From: VAZQ01 sp963739175
GTDB taxonomy: Bacteria; Pseudomonadota; Alphaproteobacteria; Rhizobiales; Xanthobacteraceae
Length of the DNA: 64,000 nucleotides
NCBI GenBank assembly: GCA_963739175.1
Contig: CAVTZH010000007.1
Location: forward strand, 310,001-374,000
Direction: 5' to 3'
Shown: positions 1-8,773 of the stretch, one piece after another
Layout: each line of letters opens with the position of its first letter
How positions within the stretch are numbered: position 1 is the stretch's first letter
Made by a program: the position numbers and the translations under genes
Notes under the pieces: generated by a model
Seen by the model: the letters and a program-made list of their open reading frames with translations, nothing else
Told to the model about the DNA's origin: nothing
Database searches by the model: none

Positions 1-387
1 TTTATCGCAGGCCTCAACATGCGGGCAACCGACATATTGGGCCGGATGGGCGGCGAGGAGTTCGTGGCCATCCTTCCGGGCGCGGCCATCGATGCCGCGG
101 TGGCGGCGGAGCGTGTGCGGCTCGCGTTTGAGGCCGCTGCCGTGACCGTCGCCGACCAGGCGGTGGGCGCGACCGTGAGCATTGGTATCGCCAGCGGCGA
201 GCCCGGCGCTGACACCATCGCCATGATCGCCGCCGCCGACAGGGCGCTCTACATGGCCAAGATGAACGGCCGCAACCGGGTCGAGCTGACGGACGAACGC
301 CCGTCGGCGGCGCCGCGGGACGAGCGGCTCGATCCGTTGTCGGAAACGACGTCCGGGCCGATCCCGACGCCGGCGCTGGCGTCGTAA
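1..387 (+). CDS. GGDEF diguanylate cyclase, C-terminal part (5' truncated by window)
   Basis: Open from the first base, so the true start lies outside the window. The visible 128 residues contain the diguanylate cyclase signature RMGGEEF near residues 21-27 and the downstream block VSIGIA followed by AADRALYMAK, both typical of the second half of a GGDEF domain. Such domains condense two GTP into cyclic di-GMP; the GGEEF form is normally catalytically competent. A Pro/Ser-rich tail of about 30 residues follows the domain. Any sensor domain would lie upstream and cannot be seen. Family assignment is firm; signal and output are unknown. Confidence 0.9.
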   Translation, partial: FIAGLNMRATDILGRMGGEEFVAILPGAAIDAAVAAERVRLAFEAAAVTVADQAVGATVSIGIASGEPGADTIAMIAAADRALYMAKMNGRNRVELTDERPSAAPRDERLDPLSETTSGPIPTPALAS

Positions 388-478
388 GCCGATCAATCGC
401 GTCTGCGGGCTCGTCCGCCCGCAGATGGCCCCGGTTCGGAATAGCAATTCGACGTCACCGACCGCTATAAGGGCCGGT

Positions 479-1710
479 ATGCGGATTCTGCTTTCGGAGG
501 GGGCCAGCACCTCGGCGCGTGAAGCCATCACTGCCTTGGGCCTCGCAGGGCACCATGTCGAGGTCTGCGATCCCGACCCGCATTGCCTGGCGCGCTTCTC
601 CCGGTTCGTGCGCAAGCTGCACCGCTGTCCGCCGCTCGGCGCCGATCCGCAGGGCTATCTCGCTTTCATCCTGGAACGAATTCGGGGCGGGCAGTTCGAC
701 GTGCTGCTGCCGATTCACGAGCAGGGGCTGCTGCTGGCGAAATTTCAGGCGCAAATTAGCGCGTCACGCAGCAATCGCGCTGCCGAGCTTTGAGAGCTAC
801 CTGCGCGCCCACAACAAGCTCGGGTTCAGCCAGATCCTTTCGGAGCTCGGCCTGCCGCAGCCGGCGACCCGCGTCGTGTCCAGCGCCAGCGAATTGATGC
901 AGGCGAAGCGTTTCCCGATGGTGCTGAAGACTCCGGTCGGCACCGCCAGCCGGGGCACCTGGATGGTGAAGGACGATGCGCAACTCGCAAAGGCGATCGC
1001 GGAGATCGAGGCCGTCGATGGCTTTGCCGATAGGCTGATCGTCCAGGATGTGGTCGAGGGCGAGTCCCAGCAGTCGCAGGCGGTGTTCGCGAACGGGCGT
1101 TTGATCGCGTCGCACGCCTATCGCCAGATCGCGCGCGGCGGCGGGGGCGGCACCGCGATCAAGGAGAGCGTGAGCAACGCGATCGTCCGAAGTCATCTTG
1201 CGCGCATCGGCGAGCACCTCGCGTGGCACGGCGCGCTGTCGGTCGACTACATCGTCGATCCGTCGTCGGGCACGCCCTACTACTTCGATTGCAATCCGCG
1301 GCTGGTCGAGCCGATGAGCGCGGTGTTCGCGGGGCTCGATCTCGTGGATGTGCTGCTCCGCGTGTCGCGCGGCGAAACGCCGGTGTCTGTCGCCGACGGC
1401 CGGAGCGGCGTGCGCACCCATCAGTCTTTGCAGGCATTGCTTGGCTGCGCGGCCGCAGGAGGAGAGCCGGCTGAGCGTGTTGCGCGAATGCTGGCGGCTG
1501 CTCGCCGGACGAGAGCCTTATGCCGGCAGCAGAGAAGAGCTGACGCCGGTCGCGATCGACTGGATGAGCTTCGTGCCGCCGACGGTCACCGCGCTGTGGC
1601 TCATGGCCACGCCGGCCGCGGCGCACACTTTGCCGAAGCGGGGATGGGGATCGCAATTGCTGACGCCGCAAAGCATCCGCACCATCAAAACCATGGATGT
1701 GGGAGGCTGA
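479..1710 (+). CDS. ATP-grasp domain protein (carboxylate-amine ligase type), two +1 frameshifts
   Basis: Reads as about 409 residues if two single-base insertions are removed, one near 757-775 and one near 1458. The N-terminus (MRILLSEGAST) is a Rossmann-like pre-ATP-grasp domain. The middle holds ATP-grasp features: MVLKTPVGTASRG as the phosphate-binding region, then VEGESQQSQAVF, and YYFDCNPRLVEP as the metal-binding Asp/Asn segment. The C-terminal part (SRLSVLRECWRLL onward) is in a third frame. ATG at 479 is chosen because the conserved domain begins there; an in-frame ATG at 425 would add 18 unconserved residues. The substrate is unknown. It runs into the DedA-type gene with a 2-bp gap, suggesting one transcript. 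Confidence 0.75.
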
Positions 1711-1712
1711 GA

Positions 1713-2402
1713 GTGCCGGCAATCAATATCAGCCGGCGTCTGATCCTGCCGGGACTCGGCATCGCCGTGTTTCTGTTCGCGTATTTCGCCCAGAACGTCT
1801 GGCAGATTTTCCATATCGACGACATCACGCGCGCCATCCGCAATCTCGATCAGGCCGGCGTGATGACCGCGATGGCGATCCTCGGCTTCGTCGAGGCGAC
1901 CGTCGTGCTCTGCTTCTATGTGCCGGGGACGGCGGTCTTGATCGTCCTGCTGCTCGGGATGCAGCCCGGATGGGCGCAGGCGCTGCCGCTGGTGGCGGGC
2001 CTGTCGGTCGGCACCATCGTCGGCTATGGCGCGAGCCTCGTGCTCGGGCGCGTGTTGCAGCAACGGCTGCCGTCGCTGGTCGGCGAAGCCCATTTCCACA
2101 AGGTGCAGGGTTGGATCGACCGCTACGGTCTCGCCGCGTTCGTCGTCGGCGCGTTTCATCCCAATCAGCTGGCGCTCAGCTTTGCGATCCTCGGCTATTT
2201 TCGTGCCGAGCGGGTCTGGCGCTACTTTGTCGTGGCCGGTTTGGCGCAACTCGTCTGGTGGGGCATCTATGCGTCCGCTGCCGACCTGGTCGCGAGCCAG
2301 AACGTCATCTCCACCAGCAATTTCCAGCTCTATGTCGCCGCCGGCTTTGCGGTCTGGTTCCTGTACGAATTGTTCTCGCGCCAGCCCCAGAATGTCCCAT
2401 GA
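1713..2402 (+). CDS. DedA/VTT-domain (SNARE-associated) membrane protein
   Basis: 229 residues starting from GTG at 1713, just after the preceding stop and preceded by GGGAGG. It has several hydrophobic helices, with the VTT/DedA features FYVPGTAVLIVLLLG (near residues 70-84) and a later GAFHPNQLALSFAILGY block where the family has its conserved re-entrant arginine/proline motif. DedA proteins are inner-membrane lipid scramblases or transporters, some involved in undecaprenyl-phosphate recycling; the specific substrate here is unknown. It overlaps the downstream epimerase by four bases (ATGA), implying translational coupling. Confidence 0.75.
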   Translation: MPAINISRRLILPGLGIAVFLFAYFAQNVWQIFHIDDITRAIRNLDQAGVMTAMAILGFVEATVVLCFYVPGTAVLIVLLLGMQPGWAQALPLVAGLSVGTIVGYGASLVLGRVLQQRLPSLVGEAHFHKVQGWIDRYGLAAFVVGAFHPNQLALSFAILGYFRAERVWRYFVVAGLAQLVWWGIYASAADLVASQNVISTSNFQLYVAAGFAVWFLYELFSRQPQNVP

Positions 2403-3391
2403 GCGTTGATCTCGTCACCGGCGGCTCGGGTTTCATCGGGCGCCATGTCGTCACGGCGCTGCAAGCGCGCGGCGCGCAGGTTAGGGTGCTCGACTTGGCG
2501 CCGCCCGAGGACCTGCCGGCCAACGTTGAATTCGTGGCGGGCTCGATCCTCGATCCGCAGCGCCTCGAGGCTGCGATGACGGGCGTCCGGCACGTCTATC
2601 ATCTCGCGGGCATCGCGAAGCTCTGGTCGCGCGACCGTTCCGATTTCGAGCGGATCAACGCCGGCGGCACCGCGATGGTGCTGCGCGCGGCCGCAGCGCG
2701 CCGGGTCGAGCGTGTCGTCCATTGCTCGACCGAGGCGATCCTGCTGCCAAAGCGCCGCGGCGCGGCTGCGCTCATCGACGAGAGCGTCCAGCCGGTGCTT
2801 GCCGACATGCCGGGGCCCTACACCCGCTCGAAGCTCAAGGCCGAGCAGTCGGTGCGCGCCGCCGTGCAGGACGGATTGAACGCGCTGATCGTCAATCCGA
2901 CCGTGCCGATCGGCCCCGGCGACCGCAATCTCACGCCGCCGGCGGCAATGCTCTCGATGTTTCTCAACGGACAGTCGCCAGCCTTTCTCGATTGCGTGCT
3001 CAATCTCGTCGACGTGCGCGACGTCGCCGCCGGCATGGTGCTCGCGGCCGAGCGCGGCCGCACCGGCGAGCGCTATATCCTCGGCGGCGAGAACGTCGCG
3101 CTGCGCGACCTCTTGAGCCTGCTGGAGCGGATATCGGGGCGTCCGATGCCGAAGCGCGCGGTGCCCGGTTGGCTGGCGCTCGGTTCCGCGGCGGTGACGG
3201 AATGGGTTGCCGACGTTGTGACCGCGCGCACGCCGGCGGCGACGCGCGAGGGAGTCAGGTTGGCGCTGCGGTCAGGGCCGTTCGACAGCCGCAAGGCGCG
3301 CAGCGAGCTCGGCTATGCGCCACGGCCGCTGCAAGATGCGATGCGCGATGCGGTGACGTGGCTCTCGTCGGTCGGCGCTGTTGCGAAGTAA
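2399..3391 (+). CDS. hpnA: NAD-dependent epimerase, HpnA-like (hopanoid-associated)
   Basis: 330 residues. It has an N-terminal Rossmann motif TGGSGFIGRH (residues 7-16) and an extended SDR active-site pattern with YTRSK (the Tyr-x-x-x-Lys dyad) after a Ser-rich strand (VVHCSTEAIL). The segment NPTVPIGPGD, the NLVDVRDVAAG block and the RYILGGEN motif strongly resemble the hopanoid-associated sugar epimerase HpnA. It shares a four-base overlap with the upstream DedA-type gene. The convergent neighbour is an HpnG-like phosphorylase, which supports a hopanoid link. HpnA's exact reaction is not settled, so the symbol is given on similarity and context. Confidence 0.65.
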   Translation: MSVDLVTGGSGFIGRHVVTALQARGAQVRVLDLAPPEDLPANVEFVAGSILDPQRLEAAMTGVRHVYHLAGIAKLWSRDRSDFERINAGGTAMVLRAAAARRVERVVHCSTEAILLPKRRGAAALIDESVQPVLADMPGPYTRSKLKAEQSVRAAVQDGLNALIVNPTVPIGPGDRNLTPPAAMLSMFLNGQSPAFLDCVLNLVDVRDVAAGMVLAAERGRTGERYILGGENVALRDLLSLLERISGRPMPKRAVPGWLALGSAAVTEWVADVVTARTPAATREGVRLALRSGPFDSRKARSELGYAPRPLQDAMRDAVTWLSSVGAVAK

Positions 3392-3396
3392 GGCGG

Positions 3397-4230
3397 TCAA
3401 ACCGCCGCTTCGACTTCGCCGACAAGCTCGTCGATTTCGCCGACGACCTCGCCGAGGTCGTGCATCCCAAACCCGTGACCGAGCAGCTCGCGGCATTGGC
3501 GCAGCCCGCGGAAGCCTTCGGCGGCGTCGCGCGCCAGGCGCGGCATGGCGAGCAGCTGCACCGGGCGCTGCCACAGGCTCCTGAATACGCCGAAATAGTT
3601 GACCTTGCCGTTGGGACGCAGCGCCGTGCCGACGAGGTCGGGGAGGCCGCGGTGGGCCGGGTCGCATATCACCCGCACCGCCGCGAATGGCAGTCCGTGG
3701 TGCGCGGCGAAGGCAGCGGCCACGTGGGATTCCATGTCGACGGCGAGTGCGCCGGTCGCGCGGCGCAGCGTGCGCTTCTCATGCGGCGACACCACCGCGT
3801 GATCGACGCCGGCGAGGTCGGCCATCACGACACGCTTCGGATGATCGGAAAGGCGCGCGGCGAGCCGATGCGCGACGACCGACGATGCGGCGTGGCGGCG
3901 GTCGGGCGCGGCGACGCCGGTTGCCACGACCACGTCGCCGGGGATCAGTGAAGGGTCAAGGCCGCCGGCGATGCCGATGCTGATCACGGCGCGGCAGTCG
4001 GGCTGCGCCCATGCGCGCAGCAGCGAGCGCAAACGCGCCGGGCTGCCGCCGGCCATCACGGTCGTCACCCCGGGCCCGGCCGCCAGGCGGGCCTCGGCCG
4101 CCATGCCGGTCACCACCAGGATCGGCTGGCGATGCTGCGCCGCCCACGCCGGGGCGTCAGGGGCAGGGCGGGAGCTCCTGGACGGACGGAGCGCGCCAAG
4201 CTGGTGGTCTTGCAGTTGGAGGAGTGTCAC
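3397..4230 (-). CDS. hpnG: Hopanoid-associated phosphorylase/nucleosidase, HpnG-like
   Basis: About 277 residues, with a nucleoside phosphorylase (PNP_UDP) fold: VVTGMAAEARLA at the N-terminal strand, ISIGIAGGLDPSL, and a conserved ALAVDMESHVAA catalytic segment containing the Met-Glu pair. HpnG releases adenine from adenosylhopane to give ribosylhopane in the route to extended hopanoids. The GTG at 4230 is a compromise start: an in-frame ATG at 4275 adds 15 residues of poor quality, while ATG at 4102 would cut into the first strand. It is convergent with the epimerase, with only 5 bp between the two stops. Confidence 0.7.
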   Translation of the reverse strand: MTLLQLQDHQLGALRPSRSSRPAPDAPAWAAQHRQPILVVTGMAAEARLAAGPGVTTVMAGGSPARLRSLLRAWAQPDCRAVISIGIAGGLDPSLIPGDVVVATGVAAPDRRHAASSVVAHRLAARLSDHPKRVVMADLAGVDHAVVSPHEKRTLRRATGALAVDMESHVAAAFAAHHGLPFAAVRVICDPAHRGLPDLVGTALRPNGKVNYFGVFRSLWQRPVQLLAMPRLARDAAEGFRGLRQCRELLGHGFGMHDLGEVVGEIDELVGEVEAAV

Positions 4231-4513
4231 GTGCCCTTGTTCCCAGCCAGCCGTTTTGCTGCACCGCCAAATCAAAGCTTATTCGTATACTGCAGATTGA
4301 ACAGCACAAGAATTGACCGCTGCCTGCATTCTAGGACCGAGGGAGCGGCCAACCGCAGGTAGGACAATCAAGTATCTGTGCTGGAATGGAAATCCTCTTT
4401 CGGACGGGGCGGTGAATTAGTCGTTACCAGGTGGCGTGCCCGTTTAGTCATCACCCGTGGCAGGAGCGAGGCACGCAACAGGGCGTTTACCGAGGGCGCC
4501 TTATGATTCCGGA

Positions 4514-4759
4514 ATGTGGCAGATTCGGACCCCGACACCGCCCCGAACCGACGTGCTGGCGCTTCAGATGGACGCGGAACGGGCGGGGTTCGCCTGGGCC
4601 TGCCCATACTCCTCCGCGGCTGAATTCGAGGCGGCGGTGATTAGTTCCCGCCGGCGGGCGGGTGCCTTCTGGCCGGTCCGGCTCCGACGCTATGCGGTGT
4701 GCGCCGCCGTGCTGGCCGCCGCGGCACTTGCGACTGCCAGCACCTACCTCCTGATCTGA
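4514..4759 (+). CDS. Small hypothetical protein with C-terminal membrane segment
   Basis: Possible 81-residue protein starting MWQIRTPTPPRTDVLAL and ending in a single hydrophobic stretch (YAVCAAVLAAAALATAS) preceded by RRR/RLRR, a tail-anchor-like layout. No recognisable domain. It is the only plausible gene in the 4231-4870 interval. Otherwise that interval holds the divergent upstream region of the HpnG-like gene and an AT-richer stretch near 4260-4330. The call rests on protein character alone; it could be chance. Confidence 0.35.
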   Translation: MWQIRTPTPPRTDVLALQMDAERAGFAWACPYSSAAEFEAAVISSRRRAGAFWPVRLRRYAVCAAVLAAAALATASTYLLI

Positions 4760-4870
4760 TCGTTCCGCGCGAACGCGCCGCCGTCCCGTCTCGTATCGAC
4801 AGCGGATCGGGCTTCGCTGACGTGCTATCCTTCCGGCAACAACAATCGCAAGATGACAAGGGAGGCGCTC

Positions 4871-5398
4871 ATGCTTGGATTCCGCGGCGCGTGTCTGCAC
4901 GCCATCATCGCTTTGGCTGTCCTGCTTGGACCGGTCAGCGCGCAGGAGAAGCCGCCGGCGGCGCCGGCGCAGCTGCTCTCGCTCGCGGAAGCGCGCGCGA
5001 TCATCGACGGGGCGATCGCCTATGCCAAAGCCAAGAACACGCGCATGGGTGTGGCCGTCGTCGACGTCGGCGGCGACCTCATTTCCGGCGACCGCATGGA
5101 CGAGGGCTCCAGCCGCAATGTCCGCTTTGCCGAGGCCAAGGCGTTCGCGTCGGCGATGTACCGGCAGACCACCGAAGTGCTGGGCGCGCTCTACAAGACC
5201 CGGCCCGACCGTTACTTCGGCATCATGAACATGTACGGCAACAAGGTGTACCTGGTCGGCGGCGGCGTGCCGATTGCGCTCGACGGCAAGCTCGTCGGCG
5301 CGGTCGGCGTGGCCGGCTTGGCGCAGGGCGAAGACGAGGCCGCTGCGCGCGCCGGCATCGCGGCCTGGGAGAAGATGCGCGCGAGCGTACGGAAATAG
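4871..5398 (+). CDS. Secreted GlcG/HbpS-family protein
   Basis: 175 residues with a Sec signal peptide (hydrophobic core ACLHAIIALAVLLG, cleavage near VSAQ). A GlcG/HbpS domain follows: LSLAEARAIIDGAIAYAKAK, then MGVAVVDVGGDLIS and a glycine-rich VGGGVPIALDGKLVGAVGV block. The family binds haem or small cofactors, or accompanies glycolate and other oxidation systems; the ligand here is unknown. ATG at 4871 is preferred over an in-frame ATG at 4853 because AGGGAGG lies seven bases upstream. It is followed after 37 bp by a VOC-fold gene, probably co-transcribed. Confidence 0.8.
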   Translation: MLGFRGACLHAIIALAVLLGPVSAQEKPPAAPAQLLSLAEARAIIDGAIAYAKAKNTRMGVAVVDVGGDLISGDRMDEGSSRNVRFAEAKAFASAMYRQTTEVLGALYKTRPDRYFGIMNMYGNKVYLVGGGVPIALDGKLVGAVGVAGLAQGEDEAAARAGIAAWEKMRASVRK

Positions 5399-5435
5399 CG
5401 GCTTCGGCATCGCGGACAGAAACGGGAGACGTTCA

Positions 5436-5885
5436 ATGGCAAAACTTCGACATATCGCGATCGCGGCCGAGGATCCCTACACGACGGCCGAGTTCTTCAA
5501 GAAGGCATTCGACTTCGTTGAAGTGCGGCGCACGGAGAAGAAAGGCGAGGGCTCGTCCTACGGCGTGTTCCTGAGCGACGGCACCATCAACATGGCGGTG
5601 CTGCATTTCGGCTGGGATCAGGGCCACGGCCTCGACTACCGCGGCATCCACCATCTCGGCGTGCTGGTGGACGACGTCGACGCTTATACCGAGAAGCTCG
5701 AAAAACTGGGCGCCGACTGCTTCGCCAAGCGGCCGCCGGGCCAGCAGGGCTTCTACGAGACCAAATTCCACGGGCCCGACAACATCATCTTCGACATCAC
5801 CGATCACCCGTGGGCAGGCTCGGCGCCGCTCGATGCCGACACCGCCGCGCCGGCGCCGAAGACGCTGGCGAAGACCTCCGCGTAG
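5436..5885 (+). CDS. VOC-family (glyoxalase/dioxygenase fold) protein
   Basis: 149 residues. The start MAKLRHIAIAAEDPY and the later GIHHLGVLVDDVDAY are the paired beta-alpha-beta-beta-beta modules of the vicinal-oxygen-chelate fold, with candidate metal ligands His6, the His of GIHHLG and the Glu in FYETKFHGPDN. The C-terminal 20 residues are Ala/Pro-rich. The reaction is unknown. ATG at 5436 is preceded by GGGAGAC. A strong hairpin follows the stop. Confidence 0.8.
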   Translation: MAKLRHIAIAAEDPYTTAEFFKKAFDFVEVRRTEKKGEGSSYGVFLSDGTINMAVLHFGWDQGHGLDYRGIHHLGVLVDDVDAYTEKLEKLGADCFAKRPPGQQGFYETKFHGPDNIIFDITDHPWAGSAPLDADTAAPAPKTLAKTSA

Positions 5886-5911
5886 ACAATCGATCCGCCG
5901 AAATGAAATAA

Positions 5912-5935
5912 GGGGCGCTCCCAGGAGCGCCCCTT
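5912..5935. terminator. Bidirectional hairpin terminator T1
   Basis: Perfect 10-bp stem GGGGCGCTCC / GGAGCGCCCC with a 2-base loop, flanked by an A-rich left side and TT on the right. It lies between the convergent VOC gene and histidine kinase gene, where a shared terminator is expected. The stem is identical to T2 at 7239-7260. Confidence 0.8.
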
Positions 5936-5965
5936 GCTTAAGTCCGCTTTGCTTTACCACCCAAG

Positions 5966-7066
5966 TTAGGAGAACGTCCGCGCCGCTGCCTTGTGCACGA
6001 ATTGAATCGTCACCCGCATACCGTTTCCCGGCGCAGTTTCAACGTTGAAATCGGCTTTTACATTCTCGCGCAACGTCTGAAGCATAAGTGCGCTGAGTTT
6101 TCCGGGAACGGGCCACGCCATTCCTTCCGGGAGCCCGACCCCGTCGTCAGCGGCGATGATGCGGTAGCTATTTTCATGCTCATGGAGGCAGTGGACGGAG
6201 AGCGTGCCGCTTCCTCGGTCATTGAAGGCGTACTTGAATGAGTTGGTCAGCAACTCATTGACGAGCAGGCCGACCGGCATAGCGACGTTGATTGACACGG
6301 GCGCGTGGTCAACCTTTAGGTCGAGCCTGATCCCGTCAACTGCATAGGTGTGCATGACCGCCGTTGCGATCTGGCTGACGTAGTGCCCGAGATCGACAAA
6401 CTCTCCCAAACCATCGGCGGCCAGGTCATGATAGAGGAGTTGCAGGGATTCAATCCGTCCCGCCAACCGATCGAGGTTGATGCTCGCTCCGTTGCGCTGG
6501 TTGCGAATGTCGAGCCTGATGAGGGCAGTGATAAGCTGCAAGTTGTTCTTCACGCGATGCTGAAGCTCTTTGAGCAGCAAATCCTTGTCTCGGATTTGTC
6601 GTGCGAACTCCTCGCGCTGCGTCTTCTCGCGCTCTGTTACGTCGATGAGGGCGACGATGCGGTAGTTCTCGCTGCCGTCCTCATTTTCAATAAGGCCGGC
6701 GTAGGCTTCGGCCAGGATAGGCTTTGGGCGCTCTCGGCGGAAGCATCCGACGAAGTCGTCGCATTTGGGCAGTGCTTGACTGAACTTTAGATGGGGCTCG
6801 TCCTCAAGCTCGAACGAGTCCAGCACCGACCAGCCTTTTCCGCAAATTTCCGAGAGCGACTGTCCAGTCAGGCTTTCGTAGGCCCTGTTGACGAACACGA
6901 TGCGCTGGTCGCCGTGAACGAGCTTGGACACGATGATTGGGATGGGGACGTGGTCGATGAATAGCTTGAACTCTTCCGTCCCTATCGTCTTGCTGTATTC
7001 AAGCGCGTCGAAGAGGTCGTTGACCTGTTGCGACGTGGGGGCGGGTTCCTGCTGGGGAGGCGCCAT
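5966..7066 (-). CDS. PAS-domain sensor histidine kinase, HisKA_2/HWE type
   Basis: 366 residues without membrane segments. A PAS domain occupies roughly residues 30-145 (VFVNRAYESLTGQS motif, GKGWSVLD). The phosphoacceptor block ELQHRVKNNLQLI places the phosphorylated His at 170. The N-box is LLVNELLTNSFKYAF and the G-box is DDGVGLP. This HisKA_2 organisation is common in light, redox and general stress signalling of alphaproteobacteria. No response regulator is adjacent, so it is an orphan kinase. It lies between two copies of the same terminator hairpin and forms its own transcription unit. Confidence 0.88.
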   Translation of the reverse strand: MAPPQQEPAPTSQQVNDLFDALEYSKTIGTEEFKLFIDHVPIPIIVSKLVHGDQRIVFVNRAYESLTGQSLSEICGKGWSVLDSFELEDEPHLKFSQALPKCDDFVGCFRRERPKPILAEAYAGLIENEDGSENYRIVALIDVTEREKTQREEFARQIRDKDLLLKELQHRVKNNLQLITALIRLDIRNQRNGASINLDRLAGRIESLQLLYHDLAADGLGEFVDLGHYVSQIATAVMHTYAVDGIRLDLKVDHAPVSINVAMPVGLLVNELLTNSFKYAFNDRGSGTLSVHCLHEHENSYRIIAADDGVGLPEGMAWPVPGKLSALMLQTLRENVKADFNVETAPGNGMRVTIQFVHKAAARTFS

Positions 7067-7238
7067 GTCGGTGCTCGCTTGTATGCTCTAGCTGAGCGTT
7101 GTGTTTCCTCCTCCCAAGCGTGCGCCGAATCCCGTGCCGGCAGATTACGGCGGGCATAAGGCCGCTGCCGGGCCCGGCAGCAGGCCGGCCGCTTTCCATG
7201 GTTCGGGAGTAGATTGCCGCCGAGCTCGGCAAACGAAA

Positions 7239-7262
7239 GGGGCGCTCCGAGGAGCGCCCCTT
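7239..7262. terminator. Hairpin terminator T2 downstream of glnA
   Basis: The same 10-bp stem as T1 (GGGGCGCTCC / GGAGCGCCCC, loop GA), with AAA on the left and TTATTTA on the right. It lies 30 bp beyond the glnA stop and upstream of the kinase gene, so it most likely ends the glnB-glnA transcript. Confidence 0.8.
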
Positions 7263-7291
7263 ATTTACTTTCGTCTGCAAGTGCCGGCGGA

Positions 7292-8701
7292 TTACGCCGA
7301 ATAGTACATCTCGAACTCGACCGGATGCGGGGTGTGCTCGAAGCGGATCACCTCCTGCATCTTCAGCTCGATGTAGCTGTCGATGAAGTCGTCGTCGAAC
7401 ACGCCGCCGGCCTTCAGGAAGGCGCGGTCCTTGTCGAGCTCCTCGAGCGCTTGGCGGAGCGAGCCGCACACCGTCGGGATGTTCTTCAGCTCGGCCTTCG
7501 GCAGGTCGTAGAGGTCCTTGTCGATCGCGGCGCCCGGATCGAGCTTGTTCTTGACGCCGTCGAGGCCGGCCATCGTCATCGCGGCGAAGCCGAGATAGGG
7601 ATTGCACAGCGGATCGGGGAAGCGAACCTCGACGCGCTTGGCCTTCGGGTTGTTGGTATATGGAATACGGCAGGAGGCCGAGCGGTTGCGCGCCGAGTAG
7701 GCGAGCAGCACCGGCGCCTCGAAGCCCGGGACCAGCCGCTTGTAGGAGTTGGTGGTCGGGTTGGTGAAGGCGTTGATCGCCTTGGCGTGCTTGATGATGC
7801 CGGCGATGTAGGAGAGGCAGGTCTCCGACAGGTCGGCATATTTGTTGCCGGCGAACACCGGCTTGCCGTCCTTCCAGATCGACTGGTGGCAGTGCATGCC
7901 CGAGCCGTTGTCGCCGTAGATCGGCTTCGGCATGAAGGTCGCGGTCTTGCCGTAGATGTTGGCGACCTGGGTGATGCAGTACTTATAGATCTGCATGCGG
8001 TCGGCCATGATCGTCAGCGGCGAGAACTTCAGGCCGAGCTCATGCTGCGCCGACGCCACTTCGTGGTGGTGCTTCTCGACCACGCAGCCCATGCGCGCCA
8101 TCGCGCCGAGCATTTCCGAGCGCATGTCCTGCGCGGTGTCCTGCGGCGGCACCGGGAAGTAGCCCTTCTTGGTGCCGACGTGGTGGCCGAGATTGCCGCC
8201 TTCATACTCGGTGTCGGAGTTGGTCGGGAACTCGACCGAGTTGAGCTTGAAGCCGGTGTTGTAGGGCTCGGCGGCGTACTTCACGTCGTCGAAGATGAAG
8301 AATTCGGCTTCCGGACCGAAAAAGATGGTGTCGCCGATACCCATCGACTTGACCATGCCCTCCGCCTTCTTGGCGATGCCGCGCGGATCGCGGTTGTAGG
8401 GCTCGCCGGTGGTCGGCTCGAGCACGTCGCATACCAGCGACATCGTCGTCTCGGCGAAGAACGGGTCGATCGTGGCGGTCACCGGATCCGGCATCAGGCA
8501 CATGTCGGACTCGTTGATCGCCTTCCATCCCGCGATCGACGAGCCGTCGAACATCTGGCCTTCAGCGAAGGTCTCTTCTTCGATCATCGTGACGTCGAAG
8601 GTGACGTGCTGCCACTTGCCCCGCGGGTCGGTGAAACGGAAATCGACGTATTTCACGTCGTTGTCCTTGATCATTTTCAGGACGTCTTTGGCCGTAGTCA
8701 T
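7292..8701 (-). CDS. glnA: Glutamine synthetase type I
   Basis: 469 residues, the usual GSI-beta length. It catalyses glutamate + NH3 + ATP to glutamine in the cytoplasm. Visible features are the N-terminal MFDGSSIAGW latch segment, the metal-binding FGPEAEFFIFDD, the GDNGSGMHCHQS ATP-site block, NRSASCRIPY, and the adenylylation loop DKDLYDLPKAEL with its target Tyr. It can therefore be modified by GlnE. ATG at 8701 is chosen because the MTTAKDVLKMI start is conserved; an ATG ten codons upstream is not. It lies 72 bp downstream of glnB in the same direction, the classical glnBA operon of rhizobia. Confidence 0.97.
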   Translation of the reverse strand: MTTAKDVLKMIKDNDVKYVDFRFTDPRGKWQHVTFDVTMIEEETFAEGQMFDGSSIAGWKAINESDMCLMPDPVTATIDPFFAETTMSLVCDVLEPTTGEPYNRDPRGIAKKAEGMVKSMGIGDTIFFGPEAEFFIFDDVKYAAEPYNTGFKLNSVEFPTNSDTEYEGGNLGHHVGTKKGYFPVPPQDTAQDMRSEMLGAMARMGCVVEKHHHEVASAQHELGLKFSPLTIMADRMQIYKYCITQVANIYGKTATFMPKPIYGDNGSGMHCHQSIWKDGKPVFAGNKYADLSETCLSYIAGIIKHAKAINAFTNPTTNSYKRLVPGFEAPVLLAYSARNRSASCRIPYTNNPKAKRVEVRFPDPLCNPYLGFAAMTMAGLDGVKNKLDPGAAIDKDLYDLPKAELKNIPTVCGSLRQALEELDKDRAFLKAGGVFDDDFIDSYIELKMQEVIRFEHTPHPVEFEMYYSA

Positions 8702-8773
8702 GGAATGCGTACCTCTCGTTGCTTGCGGCATCGCTGGAAGGAGGGGCGCGCCGGGAACTGCGCGGCCAGCGGT

